Positions 35,980 through 47,562 are shown, counted from the stretch's first letter. The stretch: 64,000 nt of DNA from Tolypeutes matacus (GCA_026826555.1 JAKSZT010004976.1:8965658-9029657), one strand, 5' to 3'. Numbers and translations are program-made. Notes: a model not told the origin generated them from the sequence alone.

Positions 35980-36536
35980 GATGCTGTAGCCGTTGCGCAG
36001 TTTGATGTAATTATGAATTCCAAAAACATATTGGATTATGCTTGGAAACTGATCTGTTAATCTGGGCATGATTAAGTTATGATTAGGGTATTGACTGGGC
36101 CATGTCAGAAGGGTGTTGAGCCCCACCCCTTGGTAGGGCAGGAATCAAATATAAAAGGCAAGGCAAAGGACAGAGGGAGCAGTTTTTGATGTTGGAGTCT
36201 TGAGCTGGAGCCCCAGGAAGTAAGAGAGCTTGGTCGTGAGGAAGGAGAGAAGGCCCCGGGATAGAGACAAGCCATTTGCCTGATACAGCTGGCCTTGTGG
36301 AGAGAAGCAAAGCCTAGAGAGCCTCATAGTCTATAGCTGACCTTGTGGAGGAAACAGAGGAGCTAAGCCCGAAGAGAAACACAGGCCTGGGAAGAGAGGA
36401 ACCCAAGAAGCCTGAACCCTGGCAAACGTTGGCAGCTGTTTTGCTCTAACACGTGGCAATGGACTTTGGTGAGGGAAGAACCTTATGATTTATGGCCCAA
36501 TAACTGTGGACTTCTACCCCACTTCTGGTACCAACC
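35980..36536 (+). mobile_element. MaLR/ERVL-type LTR, truncated at the right
   Basis: TGCTGTAGCC start, TATAAAAGGC TATA-like core near 36151, and GGACTTTGGTGAGGGAAG then TTATGGCCCAATAACTGTGG near the end. It resembles the LTR at 57149-57708 in overall order. The right end abuts the antisense LTR at 36537. Confidence 0.55.
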
Positions 36537-36986
36537 TGTATTAGTCAGGGTTCTCTCGGGAAACAGAATCAACAGGAGATATCTGTCAATAATACGAGAT
36601 TTTAAGAGTCTCTCATGCGACAGCGGGGATGCACAAGTCCAGGTTCCGCAGGCAGGCTGCAAACCAGGGGCTCTGATGAAAGTCCGATGAAAAGTCCTTG
36701 ATGAGTTTCTGGGAGAAGGTGGCTGTCCAAAGATGAGCTGGGAAATTCTCTCTGAATGTTGAAATCACTTCTCCTTTTAAGGCATTCAACTGATTGGATA
36801 AAAGTGTCACCCATTGCTGATGTAATCTCCCTGACTGATGCAGATGTAATCAGCCATCCACGCAGTAAACTCACTGGTGATCGAAGTCCATAAATGCTCT
36901 TGTATTACAATTAGCCCAGTGCTTGCTGGACCTAACACCTGGACACAATTACCTGGCTGAGTTGACACATTAGCCTAACCATCACA
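36537..36986 (-). mobile_element. ERVL (MLT2-like) solo LTR, antisense
   Basis: 450 bp from TGTATTAGTCAGGGTTCTCT to TAGCCTAACCATCACA; the sense strand starts TGTGATGGTTAGGC and contains TGTGTCAACTCAGCC. Terminal TGT...ACA is intact. Same family as the LTR that holds L1 copy 2. Confidence 0.75.
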
Positions 36987-38084
36987 GATGCTCAGTATCC
37001 CCTTGCCTTTGACAGTGTTTGAATCTCTGACTTTACTTTCCGGAGACTCTTCAGAGTCACCTGCATGTGTGTGGCTGGAGAAAGAGCCACGCTTTCTGAG
37101 TGTGTTTCTCCATCGTCATGCTTACTCATCAGTGTGTCTTCAGAGACTAGAACCTGAGGGGGGCCTGCCTAGATCGAGGGCCCAGGGTCTGCCCTTTCAC
37201 TCCTGAGCTGCCTGCCACCTTGCTGGAACGAGTCTTTCCATGGCCGACTTGCCTTCTGAGTGGCCCCAGGGTGGAGGGAAGGCTTCAGGCTGAACTTCTG
37301 TGCCCTCTGCTCCCACTGCTACCTCCCCCTGTCCGTGCGGCCCTCTGGCGGCAGGCATTTTTATGTTCTGGGAAAAGGGGGGCCTGTAAAAGGAGATGAA
37401 AATGTTGGAGCAGGAAGGAGACCTGAGCGATTCTTTAGTTCAAATACAACATTTTAGAAAACAGCTTAACCGACTCCGTCAAGGCCACTCAACTCGTGGA
37501 CAGCAGAGACCCTACAAGAACCTGCACCTATAGAATATATGGATTTACCCTTTGCATCTGCCTAAAGCCCAAGGCAAAGTCAGATTTTATCTTAACTGAA
37601 AGGGACCTCTTCAAAAACCCTACAATGTGCAACTGAATAAAAAGTGAACCATATATGTCTTTTTCACTTGGGCTTTTTATCCTTGCTCAGTAGAGAAAAA
37701 TGTTCATTGAAATTTTTTTTCATGTTTCATGTATTTAAATAGAAAAAAAGATGTGATGTATATTTCATTAATTTAGAGTTTATAGATTTATTTTATATAG
37801 ATGTAATGGCTATATACATGGTATTTTGCTTTTCTGTTCCCTTTCATGTTTGTTACAGACATTTTCATTTAGATTATAGCATAACCATAGCACAATTAAA
37901 ATTGTTCAATGGTTACATACTATTGTTACTGTATAGTTTGTGAAATCATTCTCCTCTGCCTTTTTCTCTCTTTGCATTATACATAGACTTCTATAAAGTA
38001 AAGCAAGTAACATTTATTAAATGTCTTCTCTGCAAAATGCTTAATGTGCAAGGTGGTCATCCTTTGCAAAATAGTTTTTGAAAA
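36987..38084. other. intergenic, no gene seen
   Basis: AT-rich in the right half. The small open frames at 36988-37457 have no motif. Confidence 0.4.
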
Positions 38085-38610
38085 TAATCGGAAACTTCCA
38101 AAGAAAAATAGCAAAAATAGCACCAAGAACCCCCATATACCCTTCACACAGATTCACTTATTGTTAACATTTTGCCCCATTTCCTTTATTTCTGTCTCTC
38201 TCCACATATATTTATATATGTAATTTTTTTCAGAAAAATTCAAGACTAAATTATATACATCATATTTCTTTGCCTTTAGATAGTTCTGAGTACATTTTCT
38301 AAGAATAAGAATATAATTTGACATAACTGAAATACAGTCATAAATTTTAGTAAATTTAACATTTATACAATTACCTAATTTACTGTCCATATTCTGATTT
38401 GGCAATGGACTTAACAATGCCCTTTAGAGCATTTTTCCCCTCCAATACAAGATTCCATCTAGATCAGGTATTGCATTCAGATGTCATATTTCTTTTAGAT
38501 TTCTTTAATCTGGAACATTTCTGCAGGCCTCTCTCTATCTTTCACAATATCGACAGTTTTGAAGAATTCTGTACCTCTATTTTTATTAATAGAATGTTCC
38601 TCATTTGAGG
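38085..38610 (-). mobile_element. old L1 3' UTR (antisense)
   Basis: AAGAACCCCCATATACCCTT, ATTGTTAACATTTTGCCCCA, ACTGTCCATATTCTGATTTG and GGTATTGCATTCAGATGTCA are reverse-complement old-L1 blocks in order. Confidence 0.7.
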
Positions 38611-38909
38611 CTTGTCTATTTCTTTGTGATTAGATTCAGGCTACATATTCAGGTTACACAGGCCACTATACTGCTTAAGGGACACTGTGGCCTGTAATGG
38701 TTTGGCTTGTGTGTCAACTTGGCCAGGTAATGGTGCCCAGTTGTTTGGTCAAGCAAACACTGGCCTAATTGTTACTGTGAGGACATTTCATGGACTTAAA
38801 TCATCAGTAAGTTGACAGCATCTAGGGTTGATTACATCTACAATCCTCTGAGGAGATGGCCTTCAGCAAGGAGTTATGTGTCATCCAATCAGTTGAAAGC
38901 CTAAAGATT

Positions 38910-38972
38910 TATTTTATATAGATGTAAAATATCTATACATAGATAGATATATAGGTATCTATCTATATATCT
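38910..38972. repeat. (TAGA)n/(TATC)n microsatellite
   Basis: AGATAGATAT and ATCTATCTATATAT units inside the LTR, just left of the L1 insertion point. Confidence 0.85.
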
Positions 38973-38995
38973 CAGCAGTCAGAAGAGGGAATTTC

Positions 38996-40186
38996 GGGGA
39001 ACTTCCGGGAAGATGGCGGACTAGTAAGACACGGGAATCTCTTCTCCAGAAAAATAGCTAGAGAACAGGCTGAAACAGCCCTGAGATAGATCTTCTAGGG
39101 TTTAGGACAGCAGGTGAAGGCTGCACAGCACCTAGAGGAGAGAGGGACAAAAGAGGGAAATCATGACCACAGAAACAGAACCGTGAGTTGGAACCAGCAG
39201 CGACTGCTGCTGCCGGCACCCTCCCCCACACTCTTTAGAATTCTCGGGCCTCTGGGCCTGCGACTACAGACAAAGGGGGCTCCAGGGATCTACCACTCCC
39301 GGAAAGGGGAGAGAGAGGGACACAGCCTTAGGCTGACTCAGGTTCTAACCCGCACATTTGGGCTGCAGAGCCCCACGGACCCTTCCACATGGTGGTTTGC
39401 CCTGGGAGCCTAGGAAGGACTGGAGAAATCCAACCCTCACAATCTCCCTCTCTTCTTGCCTGGACTAATTGTTGAGGACTCCACAGGAGAGGGGAGAGAG
39501 AGCCTGGGGCTGATTCTGCTTTTGACTGGCAGGTTTGGTGTGCCCTGTCCCAAGAGCCCTTCGAGGCCAGGTGGGGCTGCGCCATTGTTTGCCTTGGAGC
39601 CTGCAAGGGGCTAAAGATATACAAACTTCCCAATCTCCTCCTCTACTAACAGGGACTGATTGTTGAGGATTCAGAGGGGAGAGGAAATATTTCCTAGCTG
39701 AGAAAAGGGAGGGGGCTACCAGAGAAGACTGGAGAACTATCTCATAAAGTTTGAATTACAAGGCTCTTAGCCCCCAGACAGGAAGCTCTATCACATTGAT
39801 CTGGTCTGTGTCACAACAAATACACTCTGAGCAGACATTGAATTGACAGCTGCCTACGAGCGCCATCTCCTGGCAGACCAAGGGAGTGCACATAAGAAAA
39901 CTAAATAGGAGAGGCTTTTCCCGTTCTCTATAGCCTCACTGCCCAAGGCCCTAGGAAACGACTCTACAACCAATTACTGGGTCCAGTGCCCAGTTTCAAG
40001 CAATCAGCAGGACAATCCTAACAATCAAGATTGAGCCAAAAATCAAAGAGCTGTGGTAACTCACAGTCTCCTGCCACCAAAACCCTGTAAAAGAGAAAGA
40101 GATAGAGCATCTAAGTAAAATACAGTAAAAACCAGATGCCTAAACACCAGCAAAAAATTATGAGCCATACTAAGAAAACAGAAGAC
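38996..40186 (+). promoter_or_regulatory. L1 copy 2 5' UTR with monomer-like repeats
   Basis: About 1.2 kb leader with the internal L1 promoter expected at its 5' end. GGACTAATTGTTGAGGACTC near 39464 recurs as GGACTGATTGTTGAGGATTC near 39653, about 190 bp later, followed in both cases by a GGGGAGAG run. A third weaker unit is near 39290. Confidence 0.65.
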
Positions 40187-41104
40187 ATGGCTCAAGAAAA
40201 GGAATACATCAAAGTCCCAGAAGAGATGCAGAATTTGAGAGAACTAATCAGTGAGATGAGCACAAACTTCCAAAATCAAATTAATGAGATGAAAGACAAT
40301 ATAAAGAGATGAATGACATCAAGAAGACATTGAATGAACACAAAGAAGAATTTAAAATAATGAACAAAAAAAAAATAAAATAAAATAATGAACAGAAAAG
40401 TAACGGAGTTCATGGGAATGAAAGACACAATAGGTGAAGTCAAAAACACATTTGAGGCATACAACAGCAGACTCGAAATGATAGAAGAAAGAATAAGTGA
40501 TACTGAAAACAGAGCATCTAAAATTGAAGAGAGAAAAGAACAGAGAGAGAAAAGAATGGAAAAAATTGAGCAGGGGCTCAGAGAGTTGAACAACAACACA
40601 AAACGCAACAACATACATGTCATGGGAGTTCCAGAAAGGGAAGAGAAAGGAAAAGGGGCAGAAAGAGTATTTGAGGAAATAATAGCTGAAATTTTCCCAA
40701 CTCTCATGAAAGAAATGAACTTACATGTCCAAGAAGCACACCGTACCCCAATGAGAATAAATCCAAATAGACCTACGCCAAGACACATACTATTCAGAAT
40801 GTCAAATGTAAAAGATAAAGAGAAAATTCTCAGAGCAGCAAGAGAGAAGCAAATGATCACATACAAAAGACGTCCAGTAAAACTTAGCGCAGATATCTCT
40901 TTAGAAACCATGGAGGCGAGAAGACGGTGGTATGATACAATTAAGGAAACTGAAAGAGAAAAACTGCAAGCCGAGAATTCTTTATCCAGCAAAACTGTCC
41001 TTCAAATATGAAGGTGAATATAAAGTATTCACAAACAAACAGAAACTAAGAGAGTTTGCAAAAAAGAATCCACCTTTGCAGGAAATATTAAAGGAGCCTT
41101 AGAA
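40187..41104 (+). pseudogene. L1 ORF1, frameshifted
   Basis: Starts ATGGCTCAAGAAAAGGAATA at 40187, matching MAQEKEY of copy 1. The frame breaks near 40308. An A-rich duplication (AATGAACA units) disrupts 40355-40392. The frame then reads well from 40388 to about 40975, with the RRM-like and C-terminal domains (PTPRHILFRMSNVKDKEKIL), and shifts again before the end. Confidence 0.88.
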
Positions 41105-41631
41105 CCTGAAAGAAAAAGACAGGAGAGAGAGGCTTGGAGGACAGTATAGAAGAAAGAAAAGCAGAAAGGATAACCAAAAGAGTGAAAAGAGAGACAAAAA
41201 CCAGATGACATATGAAAACCAAAGAATACAATGGTTGAAATAAATAGTGCATTTTCAGTAATATCATTGAATGTGAACGGATTAAATTCCCCAGTCAAAA
41301 GATACAGGCTGACAGAATGGATAAAAAAACATGAGCCATCCATATGCTGCTTATAAGAAACTCACCTCAGACCCAGGGATACAAGCTGGCTGAAAGTAAA
41401 AGGTTGGAAAATGATACTCCACGTGAATAGTAAACAGAAAAGAGCAGGGGTAGCTATACTAATACAGACAAAACAGACTTTAAATGCAAAAAAGTGAAGA
41501 GATACGGAAGGCCATTATATATTAATAAAAGGGACGATCCTCTAGGAAGATATAACAGTCATAAATATCTACGCACCTAACCAGGGAGCCCCAAAATATA
41601 CGAACCAAACTCTGGCAAAACTGAAGGGAGA

Positions 41632-42247
41632 TTATTCACCATTGCCAAAAGTTGGAAACAACCCAGGTGTCCATCAACAGATGAATGGATAAACAAACTG
41701 CGGTCTATTCACAAGATGGAATATTATGCAGCTGTAAGAAGAATTGAAGTTGTAAAGCATGTGACGATATGGATGAACCTAGAGGACATTATGTTGAGTG
41801 AAGCAAGCCAGACACGAAAGGACAAATACTGTATGAATGTGTTACTATGAACCAAATATATTGTGTAACATATTGTATGATTAAAAAAAAATTCATATGT
41901 ATTCAGTACATTCAATTGAAAAATGTATGTTTTTATTCAACTGTGTTTTCTTTTTAGTTTTTTTTTAGATTTTTAAAAAATTTATTTATTCATTTATCAC
42001 CCCCTTGCTGCTTGTGCTCGCTGGGTCAGCTAACCACGCCGTGCAGGCGGGCTTGCCTTCACCAGGAGGCCCCGGGAACCAAACCCGGGGCCTCCCATAT
42101 GGTAAACAGTAGCCCTACTGATTGAGCCACAGCCGCTTCCCTCTTTTTCGTTTTTAATTGTTTATATTTTCAACTATTAAATGTACAAAATAAAGTTAAA
42201 CAAAGAAAAAAATGATGTTAAGTAAGATGAGGAAAAAAAAAAAAAAG
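41632..42247 (+). mobile_element. L1 copy 3: 5'-truncated L1 inside L1 copy 2
   Basis: At 41632 the text jumps from the endonuclease region to the ORF2 C-terminus (TTATTCACCATTGCCAAAAG, the same as 45722 onward), runs through the stop and 3' UTR, and ends in an A-tail at about 42247, where the endonuclease text resumes. CTGAAGGGAGA is duplicated at 41621-41631 and 42248-42258. This is a separate retrotransposition event. Its 3' UTR carries an antisense SINE at 41963-42142. Confidence 0.93.
41963..42142 (-). mobile_element. SINE inside the 3' UTR of L1 copy 3
   Basis: Antisense DAS-like SINE between CTTTTTAGTTTTT (41950-41962) and CTTTTTCGTTTTT (42143-42155). The insertion point in the L1 3' UTR is the same as that of 46059-46266, and both share GCCGTGCAGGCGGGC where the free copy at 50210 has GCCGTGCGGGCGGGC. 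Confidence 0.9.
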
Positions 42248-43318
42248 CTGAAGGGAGAAATAGACATTTCTACAATAATCGTCGGAGACTTCAACACCCC
42301 TCTCACATCATTAGATAGAACAACTAGACAGAAGATCAACAAGGAAACAGAGAACTTGAACAATATAATAAACAAGTTAGACCTAACAGACATATACAGA
42401 ACACTGCATCCAAACTCAGCGGATTATACATTCTTCTCAAGTGCCCATGGATCTTTCTCCATGATAGACCACATGTTAGGTCACAATGAAGCTCTCAATA
42501 AATATAAAAAGATTGAAATTATGCAAAGCACCTTCCCAGATCATAATGGAATGAAACGAGAAATCAGTAACAGACAGGAAAAAAGTAAATTTGCAAATGA
42601 GTGGAGACTGAACAACACACTCCTAAATATTCGGTAGGTCAAAGAAGTAATTGAAAGTGAAATCAATAAATATATTGAGACAAATGAAAATGAGAATACA
42701 ACGTATCAAACTTATGGGATACAGCGAAGGCAGTCTTGAGAGGGAAATTTATAGCCCTAAATGCCTATATTAAAAAACAAGAAAGAGCTAAACTCAAAGA
42801 TTTAACTGAACAACTTGAGAAACCAGAAAAAGAACAGCAAACCAATCCCAAAGCAAGCAGAAGGAAAGAAATAATAAAGATTAGAGCAGAAATAAATGAA
42901 AATGAGAAAAGAAAACAATAGAGAAAATCAAGAAAACCAAAAGCTGGTTCTTTGAGAAGACAATAAAATTGACAAACCCCTCGTTAGACTAACAAAGAAA
43001 AAAAGAGAGAAGATGCAAATAAATACAATCAGAAATGAAAGGGGGGAAATTACAAATGACCTCACAGAAATAAAAAGTATCATAAGAAGATACTATGAGA
43101 AACTACATGCCAACAAATTAGACAACCTAGATGAAATGGACAAATTTCTAGAAACACATAACCAACCTACACTGACGCTACAAGAAATACAAGAAGTTAA
43201 CAAACCAATCACAATTAAGGAGATTGAATCCGTCATAAAAAAATCTCCCAGCAAAGAAAGTCCAGGACCAGATGGCTTCACAGGTGATTCTATCAAGCAT
43301 TTCAAAAAGAATTAACAC

Positions 43319-43414
43319 TCGGGAAACGGATGGGCTCAAGAGGTTCGGCGTCCGTCTACCATATGGAGAGACCGGGGTTCGATCCCCGGTACCTCCCGGT
43401 AAAAAAAAAAAAAA
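43319..43414 (+). mobile_element. short DAS-like SINE in L1 copy 2, 15-bp TSD
   Basis: One tRNA-like monomer with GGATGGGCTCAAGAGGTT and B box GGGGTTCGATCCCCGG, then a pure A-tail. It is flanked by AAAAAGAATTAACAC at 43304-43318 and 43415-43429. The long perfect duplication and clean tail suggest a young insertion. Confidence 0.95.
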
Positions 43415-44701
43415 AAAAAGAATTAACACCAATCCTGTTTAAACTCTTGAAAAAAATTGAAAAGGAGGGAAAATTACCCAACACATTTTATGAAGCCAAC
43501 ATCACCCTAATACTAAAGCAGGTAAAGATTCCACAAGAAAAGAAATTACAGACCAATTTCTCTCATGAACATAGATGAAAAATTCTCAACAAAATACTTG
43601 CAGATCGAATCCAACAGCATATCAAAATACTTATACATCACGACCAAGTGGGATTTATTCCTGGTATGCAAGACTGGTTCAACATAAGAAAATCAATCAA
43701 TGTAATACACCACATTAACAAATTGAAGGAAAAAAACCCACATGATCATCTCAATAGATGTAGAAAAGACATTCGACAAAATCCAACATCCTTTTTTGAT
43801 AAAAATACTTCAAAAGATAGGAATAAAAGGAAAATTCCTCAATATGATAAAAGGCATATATGAAAAACCCACAGCCAACATCATACTCAATTGGGAAAGG
43901 TTGAAAGCTCTCCCTCTAAGATCAGAAACAAGACAAGGATGCCCATTGTCACCATTGTTATTCAACATTGTACTAGAAGTTCTAGCTAGGGCAATTAGAC
44001 AAGAAAAAAAAATTAAAGGCGTCCAAATAGGAAAAGAGGAAGTAAAACTCTGTTTGCGGATGACATGATCCTGTATTTAGAAAATCCTGAAGTATCCATG
44101 ACAAAGCTACTTGAACTAATAAATGAGTTCAGCAAAGTGACAGGATACAAGATCAGCACGCCAAAGTCAGTAATGTTCTTGTACACTAGTACTGAACAAT
44201 CCAAGGAGGAAATCAGGAGGAAAATTCCATTTTCAATAGCAACAAAAAGACTCAAATACCTAGGAGTTAATTTAACCAAAGAAGTACAGGACCTATATGC
44301 AGAAAACTACAAAACAATGCTAAAAGAAATTGAAAAAGACCTAAACAAATGGAAAGACATTCTGTGTTCATGGATTGGAAGAATAAATATCGTGAAGATG
44401 TCAATCTTGCCCAAACTGATTTACAGATTCAATGCAATACCAATCAAAATCCCAACAGCCTACTTTACAGAATTAGAGAAGGCAATTACCAAATTCATCT
44501 GGAAGGGTAAGTGCACCCGAATAGCCAAAAGTATTCTAAAAAAGAAGAGTAATGTGGGAGGAATTTCATTGCCTGACCTTGAAACATATTACAAAGCTAC
44601 AGTGGTCAAAACAGCATGGTACTGGCATAAAGATAGACACATGGATCAGTGGAATAGATTTGAGAACCCAGAAATATACCCTCACCTATACAGTAAACTG
44701 G

Positions 44702-44857
44702 TTTTTTTTTTTTTTTTTTTTAATATTTTTATTATTTATTTATTTATCTATCTATCTATTTATTTATTTATTTATTTTACCAGGAGGTCCCGGGGATCGA
44801 ACCCAGGTCCCTCCATATGGGAGACGGACGCACAACCAGTTGAGCCACATCTGACCC
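44702..44857 (-). mobile_element. short DAS-like SINE in L1 copy 2, 16-bp TSD
   Basis: Antisense monomer (GGTCCCGGGGATCGAACCCA, ending GTTGAGCCACATCTGACCC) with a tail complement expanded into (TATC)n/(TTTA)n at 44725-44778. It is flanked by CAGTAAACTGGTTTTT at 44691-44706 and 44858-44873. Confidence 0.94.
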
Positions 44858-46058
44858 CAGTAAACTGGTTTTTCACAAACCTACCAAGCCCACGCTAATG
44901 GGAGAAAACAGTCTCTTCAACAAATGGTGTTGGGAGAACTGGATATCTATAACCAAAAGAATGAAAGAGGGCCCCTATCTCACCCCCTATACAAGAATCA
45001 ACTCAAAATAGATCAAAGATCTAAATATAGAAGCCAGGACCATAAAACTACTAGAAGAAAATGTAGGGAAACATCTTCAAGACCTTGTAGTAGGTGGTGG
45101 TTTCTTAGACCGTACACCCAAAGCACGTACAACAAAAGAAAAAGTAGATAAACAGGACCTCCTCAAAATTAAACACTTTTGCACCTCACAGGACTTTGTC
45201 AGAAGGGTAGAAAGGCAGCCAACTCAATGGGAAAAAATATTTGGAAATCACATATCTGATAAGGGTTTAATATCCAGGATATATAAAGAGATGTTACAAC
45301 TCAACAATAAAAAGACAAATGACCCAATTAAAAAATGGGCGAAAGACTTGAACAGACATTTCTCTGAAGAAGAAATACAAATGGCAAACAACACATGAAG
45401 AAATGCTCAACATCACTCATGATTAGGGAAATGCAAATCAAAACTACAATGAGATATCATTTCACACCTATCAGAATGGCCACTATTAAAAAGACAGAGA
45501 ACTACAAGTGTTGCAGAGGATGTGGAGAGATAGGAACACTTCTTCATTGTTGGTGGGAATGCAGAATGATACAACCACTATGGAGGACTGTTTGGCAGTT
45601 CCTAAAGAAGTTGAATATAGACTTGCCACGTGACCCTGCAATACCACTACTGGGCATATACCCAGAAAAACTGAGAGCAGTGACAGGAACAGACATCTGC
45701 ACACTGATGTTCATAGCAACATTATTCACCATTGCCAAAAGTTGGAAACAACCCAGGTGTCCATCAACAGATGAATGGATAAACAAACTGTGCTCTATTC
45801 ACACGATGGAATATTATGCAGCTGTAAGAAGAAATGAAGTCGTAAAGCATATGGCAACATGGATGAACCTGGAGGACATTATGTTGAGTGAAGCAAGCCA
45901 GACACAAAAGGACAAATACTGTATGAATGCATTACTATGAACCAAATATATTGTGTAACATACTGTTTGATAAAAAAAAAAAAAAAATTATATGTATCCA
46001 TTACATTTAATTGAGAAATGTATATATCTATTCATCTGTGTTTACTTTTTAGTTTTTA

Positions 46059-46266
46059 TTTATTTATTTATTTTTAAAGGTTTTTTTTTTTTTTAAAGAT
46101 TTTATTTATTTATTCATTTATCCCCCCCCTTGCTGCTTGTGCTCGCTGGGTCAGCTAACCACGCCGTGCAGGCGGGCTTGCCTTCACCAGGAGGCCCCGG
46201 GAACCGAACCCCGGGCCTCCCATATGGTAAACGGGAGCCCTACTGATTGAGCCACAGCCGCTTCCC
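46059..46266 (-). mobile_element. SINE inside the 3' UTR of L1 copy 2, 15-bp TSD
   Basis: Antisense DAS-like SINE flanked by ACTTTTTAGTTTTTA at 46044-46058 and 46267-46281. It has the same site and orientation as the SINE in L1 copy 3. The tail complement is longer here. Confidence 0.94.
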
Positions 46267-46734
46267 ACTTTTTAGTTTTTAATTGTTTATATTTTCAATT
46301 ATTAAATTTACAAATAAAGTTAAATAAAAAAATAAATAAGGCAAAAAAAATTAATATTGAAAAAACAAAAAAACAAAAAAACAAAAAAAAAAAAAAAGAG
46401 AGAGAGAATTTCCAGCTCTACCTCAGCCAGCCAGCTTGTCTTGGAGAATTTATTGAGGACTTTCATCAGAGTTCCTGGCTTGCAGCCTGCGCTATGGAAT
46501 TTGGGCTTATCCATCCCGCAATCGCGAGACAATTTTATAAAATCTCATAATATTTACAGATATCTCCTGTGGGTTCTGTTTCCTGAGAGAACCCTGACTA
46601 ATACATGACTTCTTAGAGAAACGAAGACACTTTTGAGAGTGAAAGTGGGTGCTGCCTATAGTTAGGAAGAGAGAAGAGCATAAATGTAGACCGTCTGAGG
46701 CAAACTCTGATGTAGGATGACCCTATGTGTGTAA

Positions 46735-46855
46735 GTGATTATTGCCATTCTACCAGTGCCCATTCTGGGACGAGAGAGACTAAATCACTTATCAAAGCTA
46801 GTAAGTGATAGAAGGCAGAATTTAGCCTCAAGTCTCTCTAACTAGTTCCCCCACT
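46735..46855 (-). mobile_element. MIR fragment
   Basis: GAGAGACTAAATCACTTATC, AAAGCTAGTAAGTGATAGAA and GGCAGAATTTAGCCTCAAGT follow the reverse MIR core. Confidence 0.6.
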
Positions 46856-47029
46856 CAAACAAGTACCATTCAATTATATATAGCATAACTCTTCTCTAGA
46901 TGATCATTTGTCAAGTCCTGTGGAATCTATCTCTACATGTCTCTTAAGCTAACAAATTCATTCAGCAACTGCTCCTTCCTTAAGCATATGCTCTCTGTTC
47001 CCACTGAGTCATCTCCCACTGGGGTAGAG

Positions 47030-47405
47030 TCATAAGGGTTGTTGACAAATATGCTTGCCCTTTCTTCTTCCACGCACCTGGCAGGATTGCATTTCCCAGC
47101 ACACTTGAAGTTAGGTGGGGCCTTCTGATTTGCTTTGAGTCACAGTTTAATGTGGTTGGGTGGAAACTTTATAAGCCATGGCATGCTGTCACTTTTTCTC
47201 TGCTATGATGACCAGCAATATGCAAGCTGGTGGCTGATCCAATAGCCCAGGTCCTGAGTAAAGATGACATGGAGCAGATCCCCTTGGCTGACCTTAGATG
47301 GGCATGTGCCATGAATGAGAAATAAGTCTTGTTTTCTGAAGCCCCTGAGATTGTGGGATTGTTTGTTACTGCACATAACCCAGCCTATACTAACTGGTGC
47401 ATCAA
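47030..47405 (+). mobile_element. MLT1-like MaLR LTR
   Basis: The 3' part (ATGAGAAATAAGTCTTGTTT, then CCTGAGATTGTGGGATTGTT and CCCAGCCTATACTAACTGGT) follows the standard MLT1 LTR ending, including the polyadenylation-like AATAAG. The start is not certain. Confidence 0.55.
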
Positions 47406-47562
47406 CCTGACTCATGTTTGTTTTTAATTTTAATTGTTTTAATCAAATATATAAACGGTTGAAGCCAAATAATATCACAAAATTTAATTTTATAATGAAA
47501 AAGAGCTGCCTTATGCCCTGTTCCTATTTTTCTTACTCATCTTTATTTTCTCCAACCCAGAA

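Larger units (their letters stand above)
41231..45940 (+). pseudogene. L1 ORF2, broken and interrupted
   Basis: Begins at ATG 41231 with FSVISLNVNGLNSPVKRYRL. A TAA replaces the glutamine of the QETH endonuclease motif near 41352. The EN domain is split by L1 copy 3 and resumes at 42248 with KGEIDISTIIVGDFNTP. A SINE at 43319 splits the region before RT. The RT domain has [13 protein letters not shown], with a frameshift near the FADD motif (about 44053). A SINE at 44702 splits the C-terminal third. The final segment 45395-45940 keeps the Cys-rich [18 protein letters not shown] and ends at the same position as copy 1. Confidence 0.9.
38996..46396 (+). mobile_element. L1 copy 2, full length with nested insertions, inactive
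   Basis: Starts with AACTTCCGGGAAGATGGCGG (39000 onward), the L1 5'-end signature, and ends in an A-rich tail at 46396. The flanks AGAAGAGGGAATTTC (38981-38995) and AGAGAGAGAGAATTTC (46396-46411) form an imperfect target duplication. Order: 5' UTR to 40186, broken ORF1 from 40187, broken ORF2 from 41231, 3' UTR. Insertions within it: L1 copy 3 (41632-42247, with a SINE inside) and SINEs at 43319, 44702 and 46059. Confidence 0.93.
38693..46605 (+). mobile_element. ERVL (MLT2-like) LTR split by L1 copy 2
   Basis: The 5' part (38693-38995) starts TGTAATGGTTTGGCTTGTGT GTCAACTTGGCC. The 3' part (46412-46605) ends GGTTCTGTTTCCTGAGAGAA CCCTGACTAATACA. Together they make one LTR of about 500 bp with TGT...ACA ends. 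The 7.4 kb between them is L1 copy 2 with its own nested insertions. Confidence 0.8.

Noticed and set aside
40276..40992. 238-residue minus-strand open frame with apparent membrane segments
   Set aside because: Antisense of L1 ORF1 in copy 2; the same shadow occurs opposite ORF1 of copy 1.
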